From the NCBI GenBank assembly GCA_903915535.1, contig CAIWTJ010000003.1:1-52100 (forward strand): a stretch of 52,100 nt of DNA, given 5' to 3'. The first letter of the stretch is position 1. The number at the start of each line of letters is the position of its first letter. The position numbers and the translations under genes are program-made. Positions 16,585 to 25,619 of the stretch are shown here, one piece after another. Under the pieces are notes generated by a model. It had not been told where the DNA came from, made no database searches, and saw only the letters and a program-made list of their open reading frames with translations. Source of the stretch: Enhydrobacter aerosaccus. GTDB taxonomy: Bacteria; Pseudomonadota; Alphaproteobacteria; Reyranellales; Reyranellaceae.

Positions 16585-17993
16585 TGGCCAAGCTGCATGA
16601 CATGACCCTCACGGAGCTGGGCGCAGGCCTCTCCGCCAAGAAGTTCTCCTCGCGAGAGATCGTCGACGCCCTCCTCGCCCGCATCGAGAAGGCCGACGGC
16701 AAGCTGCACGCCTTCACCGAAGTCTATGCCAAGGAGGCGAAGGCCCTTGCGGATGCGGCCGATACGGCGCGCGCCTCGGGCTTTCCGCTCGGGTCGTTGC
16801 ACGGCCTGCCGATGGCCTACAAGGATCTCTGCGACATCAAGGGCCGCATCGGCACCGGCGGCTCGAAGATGTGGGAGAAGAGGATCGCCACCGAGACCTC
16901 GAACACCGTGGAGCGGCTGACCGCGGCCGGCATGGTGCCGCTCGGCAAGCTGCACATGGTCGAGTTCGCTTTCGGCGGCTGGGGCACCAACCCGCTGATG
17001 GGCGCGCCGTGGAATCCCTGGGACCTCAAGACTCATCGCACCCCGGGCGGCTCATCGAGCGGCACGGGTGTCGCTGTGGCGGCCCGCCTCGCGCCCGCCG
17101 GCATCGGCAGCGACACCGGCGGCTCGGTGCGAATCCCGTGTGCCTTCAACGGACTCGTCGGCCTCAAGGTCACCTTCGGCCGCATCAGCCTGCACGGCAC
17201 GATGCTGCTCGCCTGGTCGCTCGACTCGATCGGGCCGATGGCGCGCTCGGTCGAGGACTGCGCCCTGCTCCTCAATGCGCTCGCCGGCCCCGATCCGCGC
17301 GATCCCACGACGCTCGACCAGCCGCTCGAGGATTTCACCCAGGCGGCCAAGGGTGGCTCGATCGAAGGCATGCGCATTGCGCTCCCTGACACCAAGCAGC
17401 TGCCCGACTTCGTCGAACCGGACGTGGCCCAGGCCTGGCAGGCCGCGGCGCGCACGCTGGAAAGCCTGGGTGCGACCATCGAGGCCGTCCGTCTGCCCAA
17501 GTGGTACTTCGACATGCAGGTGGCGGCGGGCACGATCTCGACCTCCGAGATGTTCTCGCTCCATCGCAACTGGATCGAGGACAAGACCAAGGCGATCGGC
17601 GACGGCGTGCGCGGCCGCGCGCTCCTCGGAAAGACCTTCCCGCCCGGCGCCTATGCCGAGGAAATCCGGCGCATGAAACTGCGCCGGGCCGAGTTCTCCG
17701 AATGGATGCGGCCCTACGATGTGTTGCTGATGCCGACCGTCGGCGTGCCCGCGATCCCGCTCTCGGAGGTCGACGAGACCTCGCCGGTGTCCGGTTACAT
17801 GACCCGGCCCGGCAACTATCTCGGGCTCTGCGGGCTCTCGATGCCGAGCGGTTTTTCGCGCGGCTTGCCCGTCGGCATCCAGATCCTGGGCAAGCCCTAT
17901 GCCGAGCGCGATGTGCTCAAGGTCGGCAAGGCGTTCCAGGATGCGACCGACTTCCACAAGCGTACGCCGGACCTCAAGGAGCTCGGGCTGTGA
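16584..17993 (+). CDS. Amidase (amidase signature family)
   Basis: A 469-residue amidase-signature hydrolase. The Ser-cisSer-Lys triad is complete: Lys in MAYKDL (about 80), the cis-Ser in GGSSSG (about 155-160) and the nucleophile Ser in DTGGS (about 177-181), followed by RIPCAFNGLVGLK. Family members hydrolyse amides, carbamates or act in GatA-like transamidation; with no GatB/C here it is most likely a catabolic amidase. The start overlaps the SDR stop by one base and its stop overlaps the GTG of the GST gene (GTGA), so the three genes should be translated together. The substrate cannot be read from sequence. Confidence 0.93.
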   Translation: MAKLHDMTLTELGAGLSAKKFSSREIVDALLARIEKADGKLHAFTEVYAKEAKALADAADTARASGFPLGSLHGLPMAYKDLCDIKGRIGTGGSKMWEKRIATETSNTVERLTAAGMVPLGKLHMVEFAFGGWGTNPLMGAPWNPWDLKTHRTPGGSSSGTGVAVAARLAPAGIGSDTGGSVRIPCAFNGLVGLKVTFGRISLHGTMLLAWSLDSIGPMARSVEDCALLLNALAGPDPRDPTTLDQPLEDFTQAAKGGSIEGMRIALPDTKQLPDFVEPDVAQAWQAAARTLESLGATIEAVRLPKWYFDMQVAAGTISTSEMFSLHRNWIEDKTKAIGDGVRGRALLGKTFPPGAYAEEIRRMKLRRAEFSEWMRPYDVLLMPTVGVPAIPLSEVDETSPVSGYMTRPGNYLGLCGLSMPSGFSRGLPVGIQILGKPYAERDVLKVGKAFQDATDFHKRTPDLKELGL

Positions 17994-18604
17994 AGCTTTA
18001 CTATTCCGACGTGCTGGCGCCGCGGAAGGTCTGCGCGCTGATCAAGTATCTCAAGCTGCCTCTCGAGTTCGCCTACCTGCAGTTGGATAAGGGCGAGCAT
18101 AAGAAGCCGGACTATCTGGCGCTCAATCCCAACGGCAAGGTGCCGACCCTCGTCGATGGCGACAAGGTGCTGTGGGAAGCGGACGCGATACTCTGCTACC
18201 TCGCCAAACACGGCGGATCGGACCTCTGGCCCGGCGACGACCGCCAGGCCGATATCGTGAGCTGGTTCAGCTGGAACTCGCAGCACTTCATCCAGTCGGG
18301 CGGCGCGCTCTATTTCGAGTTCGTCATCAAGTCGCGGTTCAACATCGGACCGCCCGACACGGCCGCCGTCGAGAAAGCCAAGAAGTCCTTCCGCAGCCAG
18401 GCCAAGATTCTCAACAATCATCTCAAGAACCGGAAGTGGCTCGTGGGCGAGCAGCTGAGCGTCGCGGACTTCTCGGTCGCAGTCACCCTGCCCTATGCCG
18501 CAAAGGCTGAAATGCCGCTGAACGAATTCCCCGAGGTGCGCCGCTGGCATGACCAGCTCTCGGCCCTCGAAAGCTGGCTGGATCCCTTTCCTCAGCGTGC
18601 CTAG
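17990..18604 (+). CDS. Glutathione S-transferase family protein
   Basis: A 204-residue cytosolic GST. The N-terminal thioredoxin-like domain starts LYYSDVLAPRKVCALIKYL and carries the glutathione-contacting NPNGKVPTL and the following LWEADAIL. The all-helical C-terminal domain includes NRKWLVGEQLSVADFSVA, the conserved N-capping box region. The start is a GTG at 17990 overlapping the amidase stop. Position as third gene in the SDR-amidase-GST operon suggests conjugation or detoxification of a pathway intermediate, but this is inference. It converges on the lyase-family gene with adjacent stop codons. Confidence 0.92.
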   Translation: MKLYYSDVLAPRKVCALIKYLKLPLEFAYLQLDKGEHKKPDYLALNPNGKVPTLVDGDKVLWEADAILCYLAKHGGSDLWPGDDRQADIVSWFSWNSQHFIQSGGALYFEFVIKSRFNIGPPDTAAVEKAKKSFRSQAKILNNHLKNRKWLVGEQLSVADFSVAVTLPYAAKAEMPLNEFPEVRRWHDQLSALESWLDPFPQRA

Positions 18605-19525
18605 CTACCTTTGCGGCATGCCCTGCGGGATCACCGTCTTCACGATGGACGAGTCGAGCGCCTCGTAATCGTGATAGCCGATGGTCTTGTAGAGCTCGGC
18701 GCGGGTCTGCATCTGGTCGACCATCTTCTGCGTGCCGCCGTCGCGCCTGATCGCGGCGTACAGATTCTCCTGCGCCTTGTTGGCGACACGGAACGCCGAG
18801 ACCGGCCAGATCACCATGCTGTAGCCCATGGCCTCGAATTCCGAGGCGGAGAAGAACGGCGTGCGCCCGAACTCGGTCATATTTGCCAGCAACTTCACGC
18901 CCGGCATCGCCTTGGCGAAGGCGCGGAACATGTCGGCGTTCACCAGTGCCTCTGGGAAGATCGCGTCGGCGCCGGCCTCGAGGAACTTCTTGGCTCGCGC
19001 GACGGCACCGTCGATCCCCTCGCTCGCCGCCGCGTCGGTGCGCGCGATGATGTAGAGATGCTTGCGCGCCCGCGACGCCGCGTGAACCTTGGCGGCCATG
19101 TCCTCGACCGTGGCGAGCTTCTTGTCGTTGAGGTGCCCGCACTTCTTGGGCAGCAGCTGGTCCTCGATGTGGACGGCGGCGGCGCCCGCCTCCTCGAAGC
19201 ATCGCACCATGTGCATGACGTTCAGCGCTTCGCCATAGCCCGTGTCGCCGTCGACCAGCACCGGCAGGCCGGAGGCGCGCGCGACCTGGCGAATGAAGAA
19301 GCAGACTTCGTCCACTGTGATCACGCCGAGATCGGGCAGTCCCATCGACGCCGACATGCCGGCGCCCGACAGGTAGGCCGCCTCGAAGCCCGCGGCACGG
19401 ACCTGCAGGGAGGCCAGGCCGTTGTGCGCGCCCGGCATCTGCAGAATGCCGCCCTTCTCCAGCAGCGCGCGGAAGCGCAGGCCGGCCGGCTCCTTCGGCA
19501 GATCGTCGGCGACGAGATACGGCAT
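18605..19525 (-). CDS. Isocitrate lyase/PEP mutase family enzyme (methylisocitrate lyase-like)
   Basis: A 306-residue member of the isocitrate lyase/phosphoenolpyruvate mutase superfamily. The Mg-binding DGDTGYG is at 92-98, EDQ at 121-123, and the catalytic loop KKCGHL at 127-132, which is the signature shared by isocitrate and 2-methylisocitrate lyases. Length fits 2-methylisocitrate lyase (PrpB), which splits methylisocitrate to pyruvate and succinate, but no prpC/prpD genes are near. Other carboxyvinyl or oxaloacetate-acting relatives cannot be excluded. The ATG at 19525 follows GGGAGGAAATC, a clear ribosome-binding site. The gene follows a DMT transporter on the same strand after 11 bases. 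Confidence 0.88.
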   Translation of the reverse strand: MPYLVADDLPKEPAGLRFRALLEKGGILQMPGAHNGLASLQVRAAGFEAAYLSGAGMSASMGLPDLGVITVDEVCFFIRQVARASGLPVLVDGDTGYGEALNVMHMVRCFEEAGAAAVHIEDQLLPKKCGHLNDKKLATVEDMAAKVHAASRARKHLYIIARTDAAASEGIDGAVARAKKFLEAGADAIFPEALVNADMFRAFAKAMPGVKLLANMTEFGRTPFFSASEFEAMGYSMVIWPVSAFRVANKAQENLYAAIRRDGGTQKMVDQMQTRAELYKTIGYHDYEALDSSIVKTVIPQGMPQR

Positions 19526-19536
19526 GATTTCCTCCC

Positions 19537-20427
19537 TCAGGCTTTCCGTTGCCGGCCCTGCCATCCCACGAGCAGGCCGGCGGCGATGATCACCGCACTG
19601 CCGACCCAGGTATAGAAATCCGGAACCTCGGCGAACATCAGGTAGCCCACGACGACCGAGCCGATCATCTGCGTGTAGTTGAGCGGCGCGATCAGGTTGG
19701 CCGGGGCATAGCTGAACGCACGGGCGACGCAGTAGTGACCGAAGCCGCCAAAGAAACCGAGCGAGCACATCATAGCGATGTCCTGCCAGTTGTCCGGCGT
19801 CTTCCAGTTGAACGGCACGAATACCGACGTCACGAGCGTGCAGCCGAGCGCACTGTAGAACGCGGTGGTGGCGGGCGAATCGACCGTCGACACGCGCCGC
19901 ACGATGATCTGGTAGACGGCATAGGACACCGCACTCGCCACGATCATCAGCGACGCCCACTGGAAGACCGAGCTGCCGGGACGGATCACGATCAGCACGC
20001 CCGCGAAGCCGATCACGACGGACGCGAGGCGGATCAGGGTGATGCGCTCGCCCAGCATCGGCCAGGCGAGGAACGTCACGGCGAGCGGCGAAACGAACGA
20101 AATGGCGATCGCCTCCGTGACGCCGACATATTTCGCCGAGCTGAAGAAGAAGACCGTGGCGCCCAGCAGGCCGAGCGAGCAGATCACCTGCTGCATCGGC
20201 GCACGCGTCCGCAGGAGCGCCAGGCCGCGGCGCGGCAGGAAAACCATGCTCATCAGCACGAGATGCGCGAGGAGCCGCACCCACACCACTTCCTGGTAGG
20301 GATAGATCGCGGTCAGCATCTTCACCATGCTGTTCATGATCGGGAACAGCGCGCAGGCCACGCACATGAAGAAGATGCCCAGCCACGGCCGATAAACGCG
20401 ATCCGGTGTCTTTACGGGAGCTTGCAC
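19537..20427 (-). CDS. DMT superfamily transporter (EamA)
   Basis: A 296-residue integral membrane protein with about ten hydrophobic segments in two EamA repeats, for example IFFMCVACALFPIMNSMVK at the start and TWVGSAVIIAAGLLVGW at the end. EamA proteins export amino acids or other small metabolites; the substrate is unknown. The likely start is the GTG at 20427, preceded by AGGG, which overlaps the 3' end of the DUF1007 gene by 16 bases. No ATG is available in frame before the first membrane segment. It sits in a minus-strand series thioesterase, DUF1007, EamA, lyase. Confidence 0.88.
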   Translation of the reverse strand: MQAPVKTPDRVYRPWLGIFFMCVACALFPIMNSMVKMLTAIYPYQEVVWVRLLAHLVLMSMVFLPRRGLALLRTRAPMQQVICSLGLLGATVFFFSSAKYVGVTEAIAISFVSPLAVTFLAWPMLGERITLIRLASVVIGFAGVLIVIRPGSSVFQWASLMIVASAVSYAVYQIIVRRVSTVDSPATTAFYSALGCTLVTSVFVPFNWKTPDNWQDIAMMCSLGFFGGFGHYCVARAFSYAPANLIAPLNYTQMIGSVVVGYLMFAEVPDFYTWVGSAVIIAAGLLVGWQGRQRKA

Positions 20428-21074
20428 GTCACCCTGTCGGCGAAAACCGGCTTGCCCGGCACGAACTCGGACTTGTAGGTCGGATGCTTGTCGAGCGTGC
20501 AGTCGGCGGACAGCGAAGCCTTGTCGACCTCGAAGCGGATGAAGTCCTCGGGATCGAAGGTGACGATGCTCAGGTTCTGGACCGGCTGCACGAGCGGGAA
20601 GCGCATCACATAGACCAGGTTGCGGGGCACTTCCGCCTTCGGTGGCGGCGCGACGCGCTTGTTCTCCGGCATCGGCAGGCCGCCGTCGTCCTTGTCGCCA
20701 TCGTCGTGATCCCAGTCGGGCGGCGTGAAGGTTGCTGGCCGGTCGATCCGGGCATTCAGCGTCGGCGGCGCCGCGGGATGGAAATCTGCCGCGCCGGTGT
20801 TGAGCCAGGTCTGGTAACCGACCTTGCCCAGTTCCGGCAGCATGTCGTCGGCCAGCGCCTTGATCTCGCGCAGGGAGAACACGCCGTCCCCATCCTCGTC
20901 GATCGGCGGAATTTCTCCTTCGCTCGACATCGGGTCGAAGTGCCATTCGATCTCGAAGGCGACGTAGCGCCCGTTCTCGGAAATCACGCGCACGTGCTGC
21001 GAAATCCAGATATGCGGATGCGCCGCCGCGACGGCGGGCATCAGCAGGACGACGAGGGCCAGGAGCCACTTCAT
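20412..21074 (-). CDS. DUF1007 family secreted protein with EF-hand-like loop
   Basis: A 220-residue exported protein. Residues 1-18 form a signal peptide ending VAAA, followed at once by the family hallmark HPHIWI. A perfect EF-hand-type loop DEDGDGVFSLRE is at 59-70, and an acidic insert rich in Asp and His (DWDHDDGDKDD) lies near 120-130. Two cysteines near the C-terminus may pair. DUF1007 proteins are periplasmic and are often linked with nickel/cobalt exporters, but no such gene is here. Start overlaps the thioesterase stop (ATGA). Metal or calcium binding is inferred from the residues. Confidence 0.85.
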   Translation of the reverse strand: MKWLLALVVLLMPAVAAAHPHIWISQHVRVISENGRYVAFEIEWHFDPMSSEGEIPPIDEDGDGVFSLREIKALADDMLPELGKVGYQTWLNTGAADFHPAAPPTLNARIDRPATFTPPDWDHDDGDKDDGGLPMPENKRVAPPPKAEVPRNLVYVMRFPLVQPVQNLSIVTFDPEDFIRFEVDKASLSADCTLDKHPTYKSEFVPGKPVFADRVTCKLP

Positions 21075-21457
21075 GCGTGAGGTACTGCCCGTGGCTTGCC
21101 ATCCTCGTCGATGGCCACGAACACGAAGGTGCCATGCGTTACCTGGATGGGTGTCGGGTCCAGTCGCCGCTCGACCACGGTCTCGAGCGCGATGGTGATC
21201 GACGTCCGGCCGATCTTTGTGACGCTGCCGTAGATCGACACCAGGTCGCCGACCTTGATCGGCTGCACAAACGTCATCGCCGTGATGGCCACAGTCGCGA
21301 CACGGCCTTTCGCGGCCCTTGCCGCCAGAGTGCCCCCCGCCATATCCATCTGCGACAGCACCCAGCCACCGAAAATATCGCCGTTGCCGTTCATGTCCGC
21401 AGGCTGCGGGATCGTGCGAACGATGGGGTCGCGCGGGCTGTCGGGCATCTCATCCAC
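21071..21457 (-). CDS. Acyl-CoA thioesterase (YciA-like hotdog fold)
   Basis: A 128-residue single hotdog-domain protein of the YciA/BACH type. The motif NGNGDIFGGWVLSQMDMAGG at about 21-40 carries the conserved Asn and Asp of the active site. The later strands include RTSITIALETVVE and HGTFVFVAIDEDGKP. These enzymes hydrolyse acyl-CoA thioesters in the cytosol. It is the first gene of the minus-strand series with DUF1007 and EamA, and it diverges from parE across 98 bases. The start ATG at 21457 gives the usual length. Confidence 0.9.
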   Translation of the reverse strand: MDEMPDSPRDPIVRTIPQPADMNGNGDIFGGWVLSQMDMAGGTLAARAAKGRVATVAITAMTFVQPIKVGDLVSIYGSVTKIGRTSITIALETVVERRLDPTPIQVTHGTFVFVAIDEDGKPRAVPHA

Positions 21458-21468
21458 ACCGGATATTG

Positions 21469-21497
21469 TTGATTTTCCGCGATTTTCCTACCATACG
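21469..21497 (+). promoter_or_regulatory. Possible parE promoter
   Basis: TTGATT (21469-21474) and CATACG (21492-21497) are separated by 17 bases in the AT-richer gap between the divergent thioesterase gene and parE, 58 bases before the parE ATG. The spacing is right for a housekeeping sigma factor, but the -10 match is poor. Confidence 0.3.
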
Positions 21498-21555
21498 GAT
21501 GGCCAAGCGGCCATTACGCGATCCCCTCGCGCGGCCACAGAAAGAAACAAGAATC

Positions 21556-23586
21556 ATGGCCAAAAGCGGCGATCTGTTCGGGTCGGGTGGCGGTGGGAAG
21601 AAGCAATCCGCGCCCAAGGACAATTCCTACACGGCACGCGACATCGAGGTGCTGGAGGGGCTGGAGCCCGTCCGCAAACGCCCTGGCATGTACATCGGCG
21701 GCACCGACGAGCGCGCCATGCACCATCTCGTGGCCGAGATCCTCGACAACGCCATGGACGAGGCCGTCGCGGGCCACGCCGACACGATCCATCTCGAGAT
21801 GCTGGCCGGCAACAGCATCCTCGTGCGCGACAACGGCCGCGGCATGCCGGTCGACCCGCATCCGAAATTCAAGAACAAGTCGGCGCTTGAAGTGATCCTC
21901 ACCACGCTCCATTCCGGCGGCAAGTTCAACGGCAAGGTCTATGCGACGTCAGGCGGCCTGCACGGCGTCGGCGCGTCGGTCGTCAACGCCCTATCGGACG
22001 AGCTCGAAGTTGAGGTCGCGCGCGACCGCAAGTCGTGGTCGCAGAAGTTCTCGCGCGGCAAGCCCAAGGGCAAGCTGGTGTCGAACGGCCCGGCCATCAA
22101 TCGCCGCGGCACGACGGTCACCTTCCATCCCGATCCCGAGATCTTCGGCAAGATCCTGTTCTCGCCCGAGCGCCTCTACCGCATGGCGCGCTCGAAATCG
22201 TACCTGTTCCGCGGCGTCGAGATCCGCTGGAAATGCGACAAGAGCATCCTTCCAAAGGACGGCTCGGTTCCCGAAGAGGAATCGTTCCACTTCGCCGGCG
22301 GCCTGAAAGACTACCTCGTCTCCGAGATCGGCACGCGCCCGACCGTCGTGCCCACGCCGTTTGCCGGCGAGGCCAAGAGCGACAGCAACGGCTCGGCCGG
22401 CGGCAAGGTCGAGTGGGCCGTGTGGTGGCCGAATGACGAAGAAGGCTTCGTCCGTTCCTACTGCAACACCGTGCCCACGATCGAGGGCGGCACGCACGAG
22501 TCCGGCTTCCGCAGCGCGCTGCTGCGCGGCCTCAAGCGCTACGCCGACCTCACGGGCAATCGCAAGGGTTCGATCATCACCTCAGACGACGTGATGGAAG
22601 GCTCCGCCGGCCTGGTCTCGATCTTCATCGAGCAGCCGCAGTTCCAGGGGCAGACCAAGGAAAAGCTGGTCAGCGTCGAGGCGACCAAGCTGGTCGAGAC
22701 GATCGTCGGCGACAATTTCGAGCACTGGCTGACCGGCGACAAGGAAGCCGGCAACGTGCTGCTCGAGCACGTGATCGCCAAGGCCGAGGAACGTGTCCGC
22801 CGCAAGCAGGACCGCGAGCAGCAGCGCAAGACCGCGACGCGCAAGCTGCGCCTGCCGGGCAAGCTCTCGGATTGCAGCAACACGGCCGCCGAAGGGACCG
22901 AGATCTTCCTGGTCGAGGGCGATTCGGCCGGTGGCTCGGCCAAGGCCGCGCGCAACCGCGAGACCCAGGCGATCCTGCCCCTGCGCGGCAAGATCCTGAA
23001 CGTCGCCAGCGCCACCACCGAAAAGATGCGCGAGAACCAGGAGATCCAGGACCTGATCCAGGCGCTGGGCTGCGGTGCGGGCGCGCAGTACTCGGACGAC
23101 CGCCTGCGCTACGAGCGGGTCATCATCATGACCGATGCCGACGTCGACGGTGCGCACATCGCGTCGCTGCTGATGACGTTCTTCTATCGCGAGATGCCGA
23201 AGCTGATCGAGAACGGCCACCTCTTCCTTGCACAGCCTCCGTTGTTCCGCATCAGCAAGGGCGGCAAGACGGAATATGCCCAGGACGACGCGCAGAGAGA
23301 CGAGCTCCTTCGCACCCAGTTCGGCGGCAAGGCCGACATCACGCGCTTCAAGGGTCTGGGCGAGATGCAGTCGGTTCACTTGCGCGAGACCACGATGGAT
23401 CCGAGCAAGCGCGTACTGCTTAAGGTCGACGTGCCCACGGTCGCCAATGCGGTGGAAGGCACCGACGGCCGCCGCGAGGAAATGCGCACGCGCACGCTGG
23501 TCGAGGACCTGATGGGGCGCAAGCCCGAAAAGCGTTACGCCTTCATCCAGGAAAACGCCAAGTTCGCGCGCGACCTCGACGTCTGA
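21556..23586 (+). CDS. parE: DNA topoisomerase IV subunit B
   Basis: A 676-residue type IIA topoisomerase B subunit. The GHKL ATPase domain shows LEPVRKRPGMYIGG, EILDNAMDEAVAG and GGLHGVGASVVNALS. The Toprim domain has EGDSAGGSA near 454, the following LPLRGKILNV, and DADVDGAHI near 526. Alphaproteobacterial ParE commonly has this compact arrangement, without the insert found in gamma-proteobacterial GyrB. A Gly/Lys-rich N-terminal extension of about 25 residues precedes the ATPase fold. The start ATG at 21556 is chosen because the open frame upstream does not look like protein. With ParC it separates daughter chromosomes. pyrD follows after two bases. Confidence 0.95.
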   Translation: MAKSGDLFGSGGGGKKQSAPKDNSYTARDIEVLEGLEPVRKRPGMYIGGTDERAMHHLVAEILDNAMDEAVAGHADTIHLEMLAGNSILVRDNGRGMPVDPHPKFKNKSALEVILTTLHSGGKFNGKVYATSGGLHGVGASVVNALSDELEVEVARDRKSWSQKFSRGKPKGKLVSNGPAINRRGTTVTFHPDPEIFGKILFSPERLYRMARSKSYLFRGVEIRWKCDKSILPKDGSVPEEESFHFAGGLKDYLVSEIGTRPTVVPTPFAGEAKSDSNGSAGGKVEWAVWWPNDEEGFVRSYCNTVPTIEGGTHESGFRSALLRGLKRYADLTGNRKGSIITSDDVMEGSAGLVSIFIEQPQFQGQTKEKLVSVEATKLVETIVGDNFEHWLTGDKEAGNVLLEHVIAKAEERVRRKQDREQQRKTATRKLRLPGKLSDCSNTAAEGTEIFLVEGDSAGGSAKAARNRETQAILPLRGKILNVASATTEKMRENQEIQDLIQALGCGAGAQYSDDRLRYERVIIMTDADVDGAHIASLLMTFFYREMPKLIENGHLFLAQPPLFRISKGGKTEYAQDDAQRDELLRTQFGGKADITRFKGLGEMQSVHLRETTMDPSKRVLLKVDVPTVANAVEGTDGRREEMRTRTLVEDLMGRKPEKRYAFIQENAKFARDLDV

Positions 23587-23588
23587 GC

Positions 23589-24632
23589 ATGGCTCTCTGG
23601 TACGCGCTCGCCGACAAGGTCCTGCAACGCTTCGATGCCGAGGCCGCGCACGGGCTGGCAATTCGCGTCCTGAAGACCGGCCTTGTTCCGAAAGATCGCA
23701 AAGTCGACGATCATCGCCTCGGGGTCGAACTATGGGGCCGTCGGCTCTCCAATCCGATCGGCCTCGCCGCAGGCTTCGACAAGAATGCCGAAGTGCCGGA
23801 TGCGATGCTCTCCGTCGGCTTCGGACTGGTCGAGATCGGCAGTGTCACGCCACGCCCGCAACCCGGCAATCCAAGGCCGCGGCTGTTCCGCCTCCCGGAG
23901 GATCGCGGCGTCATTAATCGCATGGGTTTCAACGGAGAGGGGCTCGACGCGGCCCGCAGCCGGCTCGCCATGCGGGCCCGTCGCGGCTTCGTGGGCGTCA
24001 ACATCGGCGCCAATAAGGACAGCGAAGACCGAACCGCCGACTATGTAACGTGCGCGCGCGCGCTGGCGGCCCACGCCGACTATCTCGTCTGCAACGTCTC
24101 CTCCCCCAATACGCCCGGACTACGCAACCTGCAGGGCCGCGAACAATTGCGCGATCTTCTCAATCGCGTACAGGACGCGATTGCGGGCAAGCCGGTGCCA
24201 CTGGTCGTCAAGATCGCTCCCGATGCGACCGACGACGATCTCGACGACATTGTTGCCGTATGCCGCGACCTCAGGATGGACGGCATCATCATCGGCAACA
24301 CGACGCTCTCACGCCCCGCTTCGCTGCGTTCGGCACACAAGGGGGAAACCGGCGGTCTGTCGGGCGCGCCGCTCACGACCCTCGCGACCGAGGTCCTGCG
24401 CAAGACCGCGCAACGGGTCGAGCGGCAGTTCCCGCTGATCGGCACGGGCGGCGTCGGCTCGGGAGCCGATGCCTACGCCAAGATCCGTGCGGGCGCGACC
24501 CTGGTGCAGCTCTATTCGGCGATGGTGTTCGAGGGACCGCCGCTCATCCGGCGGATCAAGGACGAACTCGGGGCCCTGCTTGCGCGCGATGGCTTCGCTT
24601 CGGTGAATGCCGCCGTCGGAGCCGACCTCTAG
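23589..24632 (+). CDS. pyrD: Dihydroorotate dehydrogenase (quinone), class 2
   Basis: A 347-residue class 2 dihydroorotate dehydrogenase, which oxidises dihydroorotate to orotate in pyrimidine synthesis and passes electrons to membrane quinone. The N-terminal amphipathic helices (LADKVLQRFDAEAAHGLAIRVL) serve membrane/quinone contact. The FMN barrel follows with GLAAGFDKNAE, NRMGFNGEG and NVSSPNTPGLR (about 169-179), which contains the catalytic serine of class 2. Later VKIAPD and GTGGVGSGADAY contact FMN. The start lies two bases after the parE stop, so the genes are likely co-transcribed. Confidence 0.96.
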   Translation: MALWYALADKVLQRFDAEAAHGLAIRVLKTGLVPKDRKVDDHRLGVELWGRRLSNPIGLAAGFDKNAEVPDAMLSVGFGLVEIGSVTPRPQPGNPRPRLFRLPEDRGVINRMGFNGEGLDAARSRLAMRARRGFVGVNIGANKDSEDRTADYVTCARALAAHADYLVCNVSSPNTPGLRNLQGREQLRDLLNRVQDAIAGKPVPLVVKIAPDATDDDLDDIVAVCRDLRMDGIIIGNTTLSRPASLRSAHKGETGGLSGAPLTTLATEVLRKTAQRVERQFPLIGTGGVGSGADAYAKIRAGATLVQLYSAMVFEGPPLIRRIKDELGALLARDGFASVNAAVGADL

Positions 24633-24651
24633 GCCTGCAGCGCGGAAATCT

Positions 24652-24679
24652 GCCGGCGAGACGGCGCCCTCGCGCCGGC
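24652..24679 (+). other. GC-rich hairpin between pyrD and the DMT gene
   Basis: GCCGGCGAG and CTCGCGCCGGC form a stem with a small bulge in the 73-base gap after pyrD. No T-run follows. It may slow transcription or stabilise the pyrD transcript end; its role is unproven. Confidence 0.35.
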
Positions 24680-24705
24680 ATACACTCCCGCCAAAGGGGG
24701 AAAAC

Positions 24706-25611
24706 GTGCCGCTCTGGATACCGATAACCATCGCTGCCGCGCTGTTTCAGAACATCCGCACGACGATGCAGCAGAAGATTCGCCACGTGCTGAGCGTCGA
24801 TGGCGCCAACTTCATTCGCTATCTCTACGGTGCGCCCTTGGCGCTTGCCATGCTGGCCGTCCTCGTCTGGGGCACCGGCCGGCACGTGCCGTCCCTGCCC
24901 TTTGCGTTCCTCTGGAAAGTGACAATCGCCGGCCTTGGCCAGATCATCGCCACGTCGCTGATGATCCACGCCTTCTCGCTGCGCAACTACGCGGTCGGCA
25001 CCGTCTACTCCAAGACCGAGACGCTGTTCGTGGCCCTGTTCGCGACCTTCATCGCTTCCGAGCCGCTGACCCTGGGATCGTGGATTGGCATCGTCGTCTG
25101 CCTGTGCGGTGTCGCCACCCTGAGTGTCCGCGGCTCGTTCACGAATATCCGTGGCGTGCTGGCGGACCTGACGCACAAGGGCGCGCTGTTCGGAATCCTG
25201 TCCGGCATCTTCTTCGCCCTCGCCGCGGGCATGATCCGCGAGGCCTCCAAAGACCTGACCAGCGGCGATTTCATGATCCGCGGGATCACCACGCTCGCGA
25301 CAATGAACACGATCCAGATCGTGCTGATGTTCGCCTATCTCGCCTACAGCGACCGCTCGCAGTTCGGCAAGATCGGCGTCAACTGGCGCTCCTCGATCTG
25401 GGTCGGCGTCTTCAGCGTGCTCGGTTCGGCGGGATGGGCGCTCGCGATGACGCTCGAGAACGCCGCCCTTGTGCGCGCCGTCGGCCAGATCGAACTGGTC
25501 TTCACCTTCATCGCCTCGCACATCGTCCTGAAAGAGCGTCCGTCTGCCGGCGAATGGCTGGGCAGTCTCCTCGTCATTGGCGGTGTCGTCCTCATCCTGA
25601 TCGAACGGTGA
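24706..25611 (+). CDS. DMT family transporter (EamA-like)
   Basis: A 301-residue membrane protein with about ten hydrophobic segments, including IPITIAAALFQNIRTTMQ at the start, WIGIVVCLCGVATLSV in the middle and WLGSLLVIGGVVLIL at the end. It belongs to the drug/metabolite transporter superfamily; substrate unknown. The start is a GTG at 24706 preceded by AAGGGGGAAAAC, a good ribosome-binding site. The CoA-transferase gene follows after eight bases and is probably in the same transcript. It is distinct from the other DMT protein at 19537-20427 and shows no close repeat with it. Confidence 0.88.
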   Translation: MPLWIPITIAAALFQNIRTTMQQKIRHVLSVDGANFIRYLYGAPLALAMLAVLVWGTGRHVPSLPFAFLWKVTIAGLGQIIATSLMIHAFSLRNYAVGTVYSKTETLFVALFATFIASEPLTLGSWIGIVVCLCGVATLSVRGSFTNIRGVLADLTHKGALFGILSGIFFALAAGMIREASKDLTSGDFMIRGITTLATMNTIQIVLMFAYLAYSDRSQFGKIGVNWRSSIWVGVFSVLGSAGWALAMTLENAALVRAVGQIELVFTFIASHIVLKERPSAGEWLGSLLVIGGVVLILIER

Positions 25612-25619
25612 TCCCCCAA

